Below, in pieces: positions 1-6,997 of a stretch of DNA of 35,258 nt. Every line of letters starts with the position of its first letter. The first letter of the stretch is position 1. Position numbers and translations under genes: made by a program. The stretch lies in assembly GCA_050287725.1 (NCBI GenBank), contig JBNKCL010000042.1:1-35258 (forward strand), given 5' to 3'. The DNA is from CBFDBF01 sp050287725 (GTDB lineage Bacteria; Pseudomonadota; Gammaproteobacteria; Chromatiales; Chromatiaceae). The notes below the pieces were generated by a model that was not told the DNA's origin, ran no database searches, and was given only the letters and a program-made list of their open reading frames with translations.

Positions 1-515
1 TGATCGGACCCAACTGCCCCGGCATCATCACCCCCGGCGAGGCCAAGATCGGCATCATGCCGGGCATGATCCACAAGCCGGGCAAGATCGGCATCGTCTC
101 CCGCTCCGGCACCCTCACCTACGAGGCGGTGTTCCAGACCACCAACGCCGGCCTGGGCCAGAGCACCTGCGTGGGTATCGGCGGCGATCCGATCCACGGT
201 ATGAACTTCATCGACTGTCTGGAGCTGTTCCAGGCCGACCCCCAGACCGAGGGGATCATTATGGTGGGCGAGATCGGCGGTACCGCAGAAGAGGATGCCG
301 CGGATTACATCAAGGCCCATGTCAACAAGCCGGTGGTGAGCTATATTGCCGGTGTGACCGCCCCTCCGGGCAAACGCATGGGCCATGCGGGCGCCATCGT
401 GAGCGGCGGTAAGGGTACTGCGGACAGCAAGTTCGCAGCGCTGGAGGCGGCCGGAGTAGCCACCGTGCGTTCTCCCGCCGATCTCGGCAAGAAAATGCTG
501 GAGTTGCTGGGGTAA
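1..515 (+). CDS. sucD: Succinyl-CoA synthetase alpha subunit, 3' part (5' end outside window)
   Basis: Alpha subunit of succinyl-CoA synthetase (ADP/GDP-forming), the TCA-cycle enzyme that interconverts succinyl-CoA and succinate with substrate-level phosphorylation in the cytoplasm. The first complete codon is at position 3; 170 residues remain of the usual ~290, so roughly the first 120 (most of the CoA-binding Rossmann domain) lie upstream. The visible protein has the GIVSRSGTLTYEA segment, the GGDPIHG segment and the GHAGA loop whose His (codon 384-386) is the phosphohistidine; it lies 43 residues before the end, as in E. coli. sucC is expected just upstream but cannot be seen. The frame is open throughout. 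Confidence 0.96.
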   Translation, partial: IGPNCPGIITPGEAKIGIMPGMIHKPGKIGIVSRSGTLTYEAVFQTTNAGLGQSTCVGIGGDPIHGMNFIDCLELFQADPQTEGIIMVGEIGGTAEEDAADYIKAHVNKPVVSYIAGVTAPPGKRMGHAGAIVSGGKGTADSKFAALEAAGVATVRSPADLGKKMLELLG

Positions 516-532
516 GCCGGCTCTCTGCCGAA

Positions 533-562
533 GGGGCCGGAGTCTGATTTGACTCCGGCCCC
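533..562 (+). terminator. Perfect 12-bp hairpin after sucD, possible terminator
   Basis: GGGGCCGGAGTC (533-544), loop TGATTT, then the exact complement (551-562), beginning 18 nt after the sucD stop. There is no U-run afterwards, so it could be a Rho-dependent or 3'-end-stabilising hairpin instead of a classical intrinsic terminator. Confidence 0.5.
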
Positions 563-570
563 GGCCGTTG

Positions 571-649
571 AGATTTCTCGCAAAGACGCAAAGCACGCCA
601 AACAGTTATGCTGTTACTTTGCGCCTTTGGCGTCTCTGCGAGAGATTTA
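571..649. repeat. Imperfect palindromic intergenic repeat (TCTCGCAAAGACGC type)
   Basis: The left arm TTTCTCGCAAAGACGCAAAG and right arm CTTTGCGCC...GGCGTCTCTGCGAGA are imperfect inverted complements around the centre AACAGTTATGCTGTT. Similar 'CGCAAAGACGCAAAG' palindromes are scattered in intergenic DNA of many bacteria. It lies between the sucD hairpin and nadE. No coding potential. Confidence 0.6.
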
Positions 650-715
650 GTAATCTCCCTGACCGGATATTGCCGATAATTTGCATCTTTTGCAGGTTTT
701 AAACGGGAGTCCCGA

Positions 716-2335
716 TTGAACCTTCGAGTATCTCTGGCGCAGATCAACACGCTGGTCGGCGATATCGCGGGTAACGCCGAACGTATCATTGCGGCTGCCT
801 GCCGCGCGCGCGATCAACAGCGGGCGGATGTGGTGGTTTTCCCCGAACTGACCCTGACCGGCTACCCGCCGGAGGATCTGCTGTTGCGGCCGGAGTTTGT
901 CCGGCGGGTGGAGCAGGCCCTTGAGCGACTGGGCCGGGAGCTGCCGGGGATCGACGTGGTGCTCGGATACCCGCGCGTGCGGGACGGCAAGCTGTTCAAC
1001 GCCGCCGGTCTGCTGCGTGAAGGGGCGATGGTCGCCGAATACTATAAAGCGCTGTTGCCCAACTACAGCGTGTTCGATGAGAAGCGCTACTTCGAGCCGG
1101 GCGGGGAACCCTGCGTGGTCGAAATCGCAGGAGTCCAGGTAGGTCTCACCATCTGCGAGGATATCTGGTTCCGGGAACCGGCGGCCCGGGCGGCGGAAGC
1201 GGGCGCCCAGGTACTGTTTAATCTCAACGCTTCACCTTTCCACTCCGGCAAGGCGCCGGAACGGCGGGAGCTACTCTGCAAGCGGGCGCAGGAGACCGGG
1301 CTCTCCATCGTCTATGTCAATCTGGTGGGAGGGCAGGACGAGTTGGTGTTCGACGGCGGCTCCTTCGTAGTGAACGGGGACGGCGAGATGACCCAACGTG
1401 CGCCGTTTTTCATCGAGGCCCAGCCGCTGGTCGAGTTCCAGGGCGGTCAGCCCCTGTCCGGAGAGATTGTCGCAGCGCCCGGCGAGGAGGAGGGGGTCTA
1501 CCAGGCACTGGTATTGGGCGTTCGTGACTATGTTTCCAAGAACGGCTTCCAGGGGGCGGTACTCGGACTCTCCGGCGGGATCGATTCCGCCCTGACCCTG
1601 GCGATCGCGGTGGATGCGCTCGGCCCCCAACAGATCGAGGCGGTGCTGATGCCCTCCCGCTATACCGCGGATATGAGCAATGAAGACGCGATCCGGGAGG
1701 CGGAGGCACTGGGGGTGGAGTACCGCGTCATCCCGATCGAGCCGGCATTCAACGCCTTTCTCGGAATGCTGGAGCAGGAGTTCGCCGGCCGGGAGCGGGA
1801 TGTCACCGAGGAGAATATCCAGGCCCGCTGTCGCGGCATCATCCTGATGGCGATCAGTAATAAAAAGGGCAGGATTCTGCTGACCACCGGCAACAAGAGC
1901 GAGATGTCGGTGGGGTACGCCACTCTCTATGGCGACATGGCGGGGGGATTCGCCCCGATCAAGGATGTACCGAAACTTTTGGTTTACCGCCTGGCGGAGT
2001 ATGTGAACCGGGAACGGGAGATTATCCCGTACCGGGTGATCGAGCGACCGCCCTCGGCGGAACTGGCGCCGGATCAGAAGGACAGCGACTCGTTGCCGCC
2101 CTACGAGATCCTGGACCAGATCCTGGCCCGCTATGTGGAGCAGGATCAGGACGTGGCGGAGATCGTGGCGGTGGGTTTCGAACCGGAGGTTGTGGCCAAA
2201 GCGGTGCGGCTGGTGGATCGAAACGAGTACAAGCGTCGCCAGGCGCCTCCCGGGATCAAGATTACCCGGCGCGCCTTCGGCCGCGACCGGCGTTATCCTT
2301 TGACGAACGGCTTCAAGCCTTTTATGGATAATTGA
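716..2335 (+). CDS. nadE: Glutamine-dependent NAD+ synthetase
   Basis: Makes NAD+ from nicotinic acid adenine dinucleotide, ATP and glutamine (last step of NAD synthesis, cytoplasm). The N-terminal nitrilase-type amidase domain (about residues 1-250) shows the catalytic triad Glu44 (VVFPELTLTGYPP), Lys111 (YYKALLPNY) and Cys147 (TICEDIW), so ammonia comes from glutamine. The C-terminal synthetase domain has the PP-loop SGGIDS at 286-291 and the TTGNKSE segment. Length 539 aa is normal for the two-domain form. The TTG start is chosen because GGGAG lies 6 nt upstream and translation gives the family N-terminus MNLRVSLAQIN; no nearby ATG fits. glnB follows after 88 nt. Confidence 0.95.
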   Translation: MNLRVSLAQINTLVGDIAGNAERIIAAACRARDQQRADVVVFPELTLTGYPPEDLLLRPEFVRRVEQALERLGRELPGIDVVLGYPRVRDGKLFNAAGLLREGAMVAEYYKALLPNYSVFDEKRYFEPGGEPCVVEIAGVQVGLTICEDIWFREPAARAAEAGAQVLFNLNASPFHSGKAPERRELLCKRAQETGLSIVYVNLVGGQDELVFDGGSFVVNGDGEMTQRAPFFIEAQPLVEFQGGQPLSGEIVAAPGEEEGVYQALVLGVRDYVSKNGFQGAVLGLSGGIDSALTLAIAVDALGPQQIEAVLMPSRYTADMSNEDAIREAEALGVEYRVIPIEPAFNAFLGMLEQEFAGRERDVTEENIQARCRGIILMAISNKKGRILLTTGNKSEMSVGYATLYGDMAGGFAPIKDVPKLLVYRLAEYVNREREIIPYRVIERPPSAELAPDQKDSDSLPPYEILDQILARYVEQDQDVAEIVAVGFEPEVVAKAVRLVDRNEYKRRQAPPGIKITRRAFGRDRRYPLTNGFKPFMDN

Positions 2336-2403
2336 TGCGGCGTAGATGACTGAATACTGACTGGGGATGCGCTAAGATAAGCACTATCCATTCAATAAAT
2401 ATA

Positions 2404-2417
2404 AGTACGGGAGTACT
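2404..2417 (+). promoter_or_regulatory. Small hairpin holding the glnB ribosome-binding site
   Basis: AGTAC-GGGA-GTACT forms a 5-bp stem whose loop and 3' stem carry the GGGAG Shine-Dalgarno sequence, 10 nt before the glnB ATG. It could lower initiation when folded, but the stem is short and this is only an inference. Confidence 0.3.
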
Positions 2418-2423
2418 GCTAAC

Positions 2424-2762
2424 ATGAAAAAGGTCGACGCGATTATCAAACCCTTCAAACTTGATGATGTCCGCGAGGCGCTGTCGGCGGTGGGAATCAC
2501 CGGCATGACCGCCACCGAGGTGAAGGGGTTCGGGCGCCAGAAGGGGCACACCGAACTGTATCGTGGGGCGGAGTATGTGGTCGATTTTCTGCCCAAATTG
2601 AAGATCGAGGTGGTGATCAACGAAGAGCAACTGGACGCCTGCATCGAGGCAATCACCAACTCCGCCCGTACCGGCAAGATCGGCGACGGTAAGATCTTCG
2701 TAAGCACGGTGGAGCGGGTAGTGCGCATCCGTACCGGCGAAGAGAACGAAGCCGCGATCTGA
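2424..2762 (+). CDS. glnB: Nitrogen regulatory protein P-II
   Basis: Trimeric PII signal protein that reads 2-oxoglutarate, ATP/ADP and (via GlnD uridylylation) glutamine, and controls targets such as glutamine synthetase adenylylation and NtrB. At 112 aa it has the standard length. The T-loop KGFGRQKGHTELYRGAEY contains Tyr51, the uridylylation site; the B-loop TGKIGDGKIF and C-loop region are intact. No ammonium channel (amtB) is adjacent, which points to glnB more than glnK, but the two cannot be told apart with certainty. Location downstream of nadE is notable because PII has been reported to bind the glutamine-dependent NAD synthetase in Azospirillum. Confidence 0.95.
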   Translation: MKKVDAIIKPFKLDDVREALSAVGITGMTATEVKGFGRQKGHTELYRGAEYVVDFLPKLKIEVVINEEQLDACIEAITNSARTGKIGDGKIFVSTVERVVRIRTGEENEAAI

Positions 2763-2794
2763 CGCGCGCGCGTTTGCGCTTTTTCTTACTCTGG

Positions 2795-2823
2795 CTGCGG
2801 CAAAGGGAGTTGCCGCCGGTTTT
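2795..2823 (+). terminator. Candidate intrinsic terminator after glnB
   Basis: GCGGCAA (2795-2801), loop AGGGAG, TTGCCGC (2808-2814), followed by a T-rich stretch CGGTTTTCTCTATTT. It lies 33 nt after the glnB stop. Confidence 0.55.
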
Positions 2824-2920
2824 CTCTATTTCCCTGTGGTGGTCGGCTTGCGAGTGCGAGCGGTTGGCTGTGTTTTGGCTCGGGTAATCAGTTTCATGGC
2901 CGAAAGGCTTTTCTGAGACT

Positions 2921-2998
2921 GGTAACCAATTTCGCGGCCTAACGGCCGTAGTCCCTTTCCACTTCTTCAGCGCGAAGGCCGCGAGTAACTTTCTTTTG
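2921..2998 (+). repeat. Repeat end module A: 19-bp motif, P1 stem and half of hairpin P2
   Basis: The motif at 2921-2939 ends in TCGCGGCC (2932-2939), which pairs with GGCCGCGA (2977-2984) across exactly 37 nt. It is followed without a gap by the P2 arm GTAACTTTCTTTTG (2985-2998), whose partner arm is missing here; its relative lies on the far side at 3707-3720. Confidence 0.75.
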
Positions 2999-3023
2999 TT
3001 GTCCTTAGGCTTCGTTGGATTTT

Positions 3024-3121
3024 CGTGACTAGTTTCGTGGCCGGTAGATCCCGAGCCCTTTCTTTCCCTCCTGCGATTCGGCCACGAGGTACTTTCTCTT
3101 GCTTGTCCAAGAGAAAGTACC
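3024..3121 (+). repeat. Repeat end module B: 19-bp motif, P1 stem and complete 14-bp hairpin P2
   Basis: P1 is TCGTGGCC (3035-3042) with GGCCACGA (3080-3087), 37 nt apart. P2 follows at once: GGTACTTTCTCTTG (3088-3101), 6-nt loop CTTGTC, then its perfect complement (3108-3121). Confidence 0.85.
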
Positions 3122-3533
3122 CAAAGAGAAGGACACCCCGCGGCCCCGGCCTGCGGCTGCTCTGCGCTTCTCGCCTTTGGCGGGGCTCTTCCGACGGGAT
3201 GTCCCTATCCCGACGGAAGAGGGCCGGCATCCCTGCCGGCCCCCTAACGGGCTATTCCCGCCTCCGACTGCGATGCTCGACGGGGCCGAAGGGGTGAGGG
3301 GTGCAAAAGCGAAGTTCCCCGTTCTTTTTGTTTCCACCGAAACTGAAAAGAGCGCCCACTCCCCGTTGACGCAGCCGAGCACCGCAGGGATTTCCGGATC
3401 AGGCCCGCAGGGGCGCCGCATGGACGCGGCGCCTCCAGCGCGGGCGAGGGACCGCCCGTCGCTGGAGCCCCGGAAATGCCGAGGCGCGCAGGGAACCCCG
3501 CAGGGGCAAGGAACCGGGGTGCCCTTTTCTTTC
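3122..3533. other. GC-rich hairpin-filled core of the structured repeat
   Basis: No gene. Hairpins seen: 3186-3200 with 3207-3221 (14 of 15 pairs, 6-nt loop); 3221-3229 with 3234-3242 (9 bp perfect, loop TCCC); 3412-3419 with 3426-3433 (8 bp, loop ATGGAC); 3433-3446 with 3453-3467 (14 bp with one bulged T, loop AGGGAC). The last two are enclosed by ATTTCCGG (3390-3397) pairing with CCGGAAAT (3470-3477), so 3390-3477 can fold as a three-way junction. Confidence 0.7.
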
Positions 3534-3631
3534 GCCCCTTTCTTTTGGGCAAGCAAAAGAAAGGGGCTCGCAGCCTGAGCAGTGAAGGAAGAAAAGGGAA
3601 TCGAGGTTAATAGGCTGCGAAACTCATTACC
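3534..3631 (-). repeat. Repeat end module C (inverted): hairpin P2, P1 stem, 19-bp motif
   Basis: Mirror image of module B. P2 is GCCCCTTTCTTTTG (3534-3547), 6-nt loop, perfect complement (3554-3567). It abuts TCGCAGCC (3568-3575), which pairs with GGCTGCGA (3613-3620) across 37 nt; the latter belongs to the inverted 19-bp motif at 3613-3631. Confidence 0.85.
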
Positions 3632-3762
3632 AGAACCCGAAAAGATTGGTCCTAATGAGACCGGCCACGAAATTAGTTACCGAAGTTATACGTCTCCTCC
3701 GGCAAGCAAAAGAAAGTTGCTCGCAGCCTGCGCAGAGAAGATAAAAAAGAAAGAAACTGACA

Positions 3763-3787
3763 GGCCGTGAAATCCCCTTTCACGGCC
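3763..3787 (-). terminator. Intrinsic terminator of bamD, formed from a repeat-end copy
   Basis: Reading the minus strand, 17 nt after the bamD stop there is a perfect 10-bp stem GGCCGTGAAA / TTTCACGGCC with a 5-nt loop, followed by a T-rich tract (TTTCTTTCTTTTTT within the next ~20 nt). Its GGCCGTGA arm looks like a decayed copy of the 19-bp repeat motif, so the repeat appears to have been used as the terminator. Confidence 0.65.
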
Positions 3788-3804
3788 AAAAAGAAATCAA
3801 ACGA

Positions 3805-4629
3805 TCAGTTCCGATCCAACCCCAGATAATCCCACACCTGACGGGACAGAGGTTTGACCTCAGGCTCTTCATCCGGGATCTCAAAAGTACCTTTTTGCAT
3901 GTTCAGGGCGAGCACCCGCTGGGCGTCCTTGGAGAGGTTTTCCAGTCCCAGTTTGTTATACGCCTCAATCATGATCTCCAACGCATCCTTGACCGCCAGG
4001 GTGCGCTGGTAGTTTTCCACTACCTCGATACAGCGGTTGGCGGCCGCCAGGTAAGCGCCGCGTTTCATATAATATTTAGCGACGTGGACGTGGTAACGCG
4101 CCATGTTGTTGCGCAGGTGGATCAGCCGCTTCCTGGCGTCTGCCGAGTACCCGCTGTTGGGAAACTTTTCGATCAGCTCGGAGAAATCCTTGAAGGATTC
4201 CACCGCGGCCGCCGGATCGCGCTGGGAAGAGTCCACCGGAATAAAGCGGTCGAAAAATCCGACGCTACGGTTGAAGTTTACGACCCCCTTCAGATAGTAA
4301 GCGTAATCGACATGCGGGTTGGTGGGGTTCAGCTTGATGAAACGATTGGCGGCCGCGATCGCCTCTTCCGGTTCTTCGTATTTGTAATGGGCGTAGGCCA
4401 CATCCAGCTGGGCCTGCATGGCGTAGCGGCCGAAGGGGAAGCGGGCTTCCAGCAGGTCGTAATATTTGATCGCGTTTTGGTAATCCCCTTCCGCCAGCGC
4501 GGCCGACGCCTCAGAGTAGAAACGGTTGGCGCTCCAGTCTTTGGTTTCATCGATCTGTTCCGGCAGCAACGAGCAGGCCGAAAGCAGGAGTAATAATAAA
4601 AATGGAGTGAGAAGACGAACGATGGCCAT
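3805..4629 (-). CDS. bamD: Outer membrane assembly lipoprotein BamD
   Basis: Essential lipoprotein of the BAM complex, which folds beta-barrel proteins into the outer membrane, working with BamA from the periplasmic side. A lipoprotein signal runs through residues 1-18 and ends in the lipobox LSAC with acylated Cys19. The rest is a tetratricopeptide-repeat solenoid: the segment around residues 30-120 (SEASAALAEGDYQNAIKYY, RFPFGRYAMQAQLDVAYAHYKY) and the VESFKDFSELIEKFPNSGYSADA segment are typical BamD. At 274 aa it is a little longer than the E. coli protein (~245). It is divergent from rluD, exactly as in E. coli, with the intergenic region shared by both promoters. Confidence 0.95.
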   Translation of the reverse strand: MAIVRLLTPFLLLLLLSACSLLPEQIDETKDWSANRFYSEASAALAEGDYQNAIKYYDLLEARFPFGRYAMQAQLDVAYAHYKYEEPEEAIAAANRFIKLNPTNPHVDYAYYLKGVVNFNRSVGFFDRFIPVDSSQRDPAAAVESFKDFSELIEKFPNSGYSADARKRLIHLRNNMARYHVHVAKYYMKRGAYLAAANRCIEVVENYQRTLAVKDALEIMIEAYNKLGLENLSKDAQRVLALNMQKGTFEIPDEEPEVKPLSRQVWDYLGLDRN

Positions 4630-4666
4630 AGCGTATCGAGGGGTAGTCTGTAAAAATCGGTAGCAA

Positions 4667-4672
4667 AGTATA
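4667..4672 (-). promoter_or_regulatory. Candidate -10 box for bamD
   Basis: TATACT on the minus strand, 38 nt before the bamD start. No good -35 was found at the proper distance, so confidence is low. Confidence 0.3.
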
Positions 4673-4743
4673 ACCCATTGGCGGGGGCGGAAAGAAATGG
4701 TTGTTTCCGGCCCCCTGGATATTGCCCTCGATCATTGGAAGCT

Positions 4744-5706
4744 ATGGAATCCAGAGTGAAAACCCTGAAAGCCGTAATCGACACCCGTCACGCGGGAAAA
4801 CGCCTGGATCAGGTGCTGGCGCTGCTGTTTCCGGACTATTCGCGCAGCCGGCTCCAGGAGTGGCTCAAGGAGGGAATGGTGACGCTGGACGGGGCGCCGG
4901 CAACCCGGCCGCGGGACAAGGTGCTGGGCGGAGAGGAGGTGGTGCTGCATGCCCGGCAGGAGGACCGGGTGGAGGATCTCCCCCAGTCCATCCCCTTGGA
5001 TCTGCTGTACGAGGATGATGCGCTGCTGGTGATCAACAAGCCGGCGGGACTGGTGGTGCACCCGGCGGCGGGCAACCCGGACGGGACCATGTTGAACGCT
5101 TTGCTGCACTACGATGCGGGGTTGGCCCAAATACCGCGGGCCGGGATCGTACAGCGCCTGGACAAGGATACCAGCGGGGTGTTGGTGGTGGCGCGTACCC
5201 TCGCGGCCCATAACTCCCTGGTGGCGCAGTTGCAGGCCCGCTCCATGAAGCGGGAGTACCGGGCCATCGTCTGCGGGGTATTAACGGCGGGCGGACGGGT
5301 GGACGAACCGATCGGGCGCCATCCCCGGCAGCGGCTCAAGATGGCGGTGATTCCCGGCGGCAAGCCGGCAGTCACCCACTATCGGGTACTGGAGCGGTTT
5401 CGCGCCCACAGCTATCTGCAGGTGAACCTGGAGACCGGCCGTACCCATCAGATCCGGGTCCATATGGCCCATATTCACTATCCTCTGGTGGGAGACCCGC
5501 TCTATGGCGGGCGTCTGCGCATCCCCGCCGGCGCCTCCCAGGAGTTGGCGGAGGGATTGCGCGGGTTCAAACGGCAGGCGCTGCATGCCCGGATGCTGGG
5601 GCTGGAGCATCCGGTGACCGGCGAGTGGCTGGAGTGGGGGGTGGAACTCCCCGCGGACCTGCAGGAGCTGCTGGAACGAATGCGGAGGGATGCGGCGGAT
5701 GCATGA
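4744..5706 (+). CDS. rluD: 23S rRNA pseudouridine(1911/1915/1917) synthase
   Basis: Isomerises uridines in helix 69 of 23S rRNA to pseudouridine. The S4 RNA-binding domain (about residues 13-75, GKRLDQVLALLFPDYSRSRLQEWLKEG) is followed by the RluA-type catalytic domain with the motif RLDKDTSG; Asp140 in it is the catalytic aspartate. INKPAGLVVHPAAGNPDGTMLNALLHY and ETGRTHQIRVHMAHI-type blocks match the RluD subgroup closely. ATG at 4744 is chosen (320 aa, E. coli 326), giving MESRVKTLKAVIDTRHAGKR; an open extension to 4678 has no homologous sequence. The 3' end overlaps pgeF by 8 nt, so the two are likely translated together. Confidence 0.94.
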   Translation: MESRVKTLKAVIDTRHAGKRLDQVLALLFPDYSRSRLQEWLKEGMVTLDGAPATRPRDKVLGGEEVVLHARQEDRVEDLPQSIPLDLLYEDDALLVINKPAGLVVHPAAGNPDGTMLNALLHYDAGLAQIPRAGIVQRLDKDTSGVLVVARTLAAHNSLVAQLQARSMKREYRAIVCGVLTAGGRVDEPIGRHPRQRLKMAVIPGGKPAVTHYRVLERFRAHSYLQVNLETGRTHQIRVHMAHIHYPLVGDPLYGGRLRIPAGASQELAEGLRGFKRQALHARMLGLEHPVTGEWLEWGVELPADLQELLERMRRDAADA

Positions 5707-6433
5707 CTGGCTCGTACCGGACTGGCCCGTCCCCGGAAACATCCGGGCCGTGATCACCACCCGTTCCGGCGGGGTGAGCCAGGGCCCCTACCACAGCCTC
5801 AATCTGGCGGAACACGTCGGCGATGACCCCAAAGCGGTGGCGGCCAACCGGACGCTCCTGCGCCGGGAGCTGGAGCTGGAAAGAGAGCCGCTCTGGCTGG
5901 AGCAGGTGCACGGTTGCGAAGTGGCGGACGGAGACGCCGGCGTGTCCGGCTGCCGGGCGGATGCCGTCACCGCCACCCGGCCCGGCCGGGTGTGCGCCGT
6001 CTTGACCGCCGATTGCCTGCCGCTACTGCTCTGTAACCGGAACGGTTCGCGGGTGGCCGCGGTACATGCGGGTTGGCGCGGTCTGGCCGAGGGGGTGATC
6101 GAGGCGGTGCTGGCCCGGTTCGGCGAGGCGCCGGAGGGGCTGTTGGCCTGGCTCGGTCCGGCCATCGGCCCGCAGGCGTTCGAGGTGGGACCGGAGGTGC
6201 GGGAGGCGTTTCTCACCCGGGCGCCGGCGGACGCCGGGGCGTTCGAGCCGAACCGTCCCGGTCATTGGCTGGCGGATCTCTACGTCCTGGCGCGCAATCG
6301 GCTGCAACGGGCGGGGGTAGGGTTCGTCGGTGGCGGCGATTCCTGTACAGTATCGGAACCGGAACGCTTCTTCTCTTATCGGCGGGACGGGGTGACGGGC
6401 CGGATGGCCTCGTTGATCTGGATTGACCGGTAA
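5699..6433 (+). CDS. pgeF: Peptidoglycan editing factor / laccase-domain protein (YfiH family)
   Basis: Cytoplasmic member of the YfiH/DUF152 family, implicated in cleaning wrongly built peptidoglycan precursors; related proteins are also reported as purine nucleoside phosphorylase/deaminases. The Zn ligands are visible: His71 (EQVHG), Cys106 (LTADCLPLLL) and His123 (AVHAGWRGLA), at nearly the same numbers as in E. coli. The start at 5699 gives 244 aa (E. coli 243) and has GGAGGG 9 nt upstream; an in-frame ATG at 5690 would sit directly on that ribosome-binding site. It overlaps rluD by 8 nt, and rluD-pgeF-clpB is the E. coli order. Confidence 0.93.
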   Translation: MHDWLVPDWPVPGNIRAVITTRSGGVSQGPYHSLNLAEHVGDDPKAVAANRTLLRRELELEREPLWLEQVHGCEVADGDAGVSGCRADAVTATRPGRVCAVLTADCLPLLLCNRNGSRVAAVHAGWRGLAEGVIEAVLARFGEAPEGLLAWLGPAIGPQAFEVGPEVREAFLTRAPADAGAFEPNRPGHWLADLYVLARNRLQRAGVGFVGGGDSCTVSEPERFFSYRRDGVTGRMASLIWIDR

Positions 6434-6473
6434 CCCGGCAACCGCAAGCAACCACTCTAGGGAACAGGCATCT

Positions 6474-6986
6474 ATGAACGACTGGAAGATATTGACGCTG
6501 GTGGGTGAAGATCGCCCGGGGATCGTGGCGCGGGTTACCGACGTCCTTTACCGCGACGGCTGGAATCTGGGGGAGGCCTCCATGATCCGGCTCGGTTCCA
6601 ACTTCACCATTATGATGATGATCTCCGGAGAGGGCGATCCGACCTCACTGTTGCAGCCGGTGGCCGATGAGCTGGGGCTGCGGCTGCATGTGGACCCCAG
6701 CAGCGGCGGGCTGCATCAACACATCGTGCCCAACATCCAGGTCCGGGTGGTGGGGGCCGACCGGGCGGGGATCGTGGCCCAGGTGACCGCCATACTGGCG
6801 GCGGCCGGTTTCAATATCCTGGAGCTGGAATCCGACGTGGCCGGCTCGACAAAGAGCCCGGTCTACATCATGAACATCCAGGGCATCACCGACGCCACCG
6901 TGGAGTCGCTGGAGCGGGCGTTGCAGGGGCTGGACGAGCAGGGGGTGGAGGTGCAGGTCTCCGCCATCGAGACGCTGATCGGATAA
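6474..6986 (+). CDS. Double-ACT-domain protein, GcvR family
   Basis: 170 aa made of two ACT domains (about residues 3-75, starting WKILTLVGEDRPGIVARVTD, and 85-165, starting QVRVVGADRAGIVAQVTAIL). This is the layout of GcvR, the accessory protein that with GcvA represses the glycine-cleavage operon in E. coli, but many family members have unknown ligands and no gcv gene is near. The ATG at 6474 is preferred over an upstream TTG at 6423 because homology begins at MNDWKILTLVG; AGGGA lies upstream with a rather long spacer. It probably forms an operon with pgeF (40 nt) and the deformylase-like gene (11 nt). Confidence 0.85.
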   Translation: MNDWKILTLVGEDRPGIVARVTDVLYRDGWNLGEASMIRLGSNFTIMMMISGEGDPTSLLQPVADELGLRLHVDPSSGGLHQHIVPNIQVRVVGADRAGIVAQVTAILAAAGFNILELESDVAGSTKSPVYIMNIQGITDATVESLERALQGLDEQGVEVQVSAIETLIG

Positions 6987-6997
6987 CAGGCGCTGAG

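Larger units (their letters stand above)
2883..3787. repeat. Nested inverted, structured non-coding repeat element
   Basis: This ~0.9-kb gene-free stretch is a composite repeat. A 19-bp motif, consensus GGTAAYNANTTTCGYRGCC, occurs at 2883-2901, 2921-2939 and 3024-3042 in direct orientation and at 3613-3631 and 3663-3681 inverted, with a decayed inverted copy at 3763. Internal to the motifs are 14-bp hairpin arms: complete at 3088-3121 and 3534-3567, half-arms at 2985-2998 and 3707-3720. The core 3122-3533 is GC-rich and full of further hairpins. The layout is like nested dolls, suggesting repeated duplication or insertion. Several overlapping open frames occur on both strands, but they cross the hairpins and resemble no protein family I recognise. 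Similar GC-rich repeats with 'TTTCTTTTGxCAAAAGAAA' hairpins are common in gammaproteobacterial genomes. Confidence 0.85.

Noticed and set aside
2967..3578. Several overlapping open frames on both strands in the structured repeat
   Set aside because: They run through perfect hairpins, are rich in Arg/Pro/Gly/Ala and have no recognised family; repeats of this sort are often mispredicted as genes.
4678..4743. N-terminal extension of rluD
   Set aside because: No similarity to RluD proteins; the conserved N-terminus begins at the 4744 ATG, which gives a normal length.
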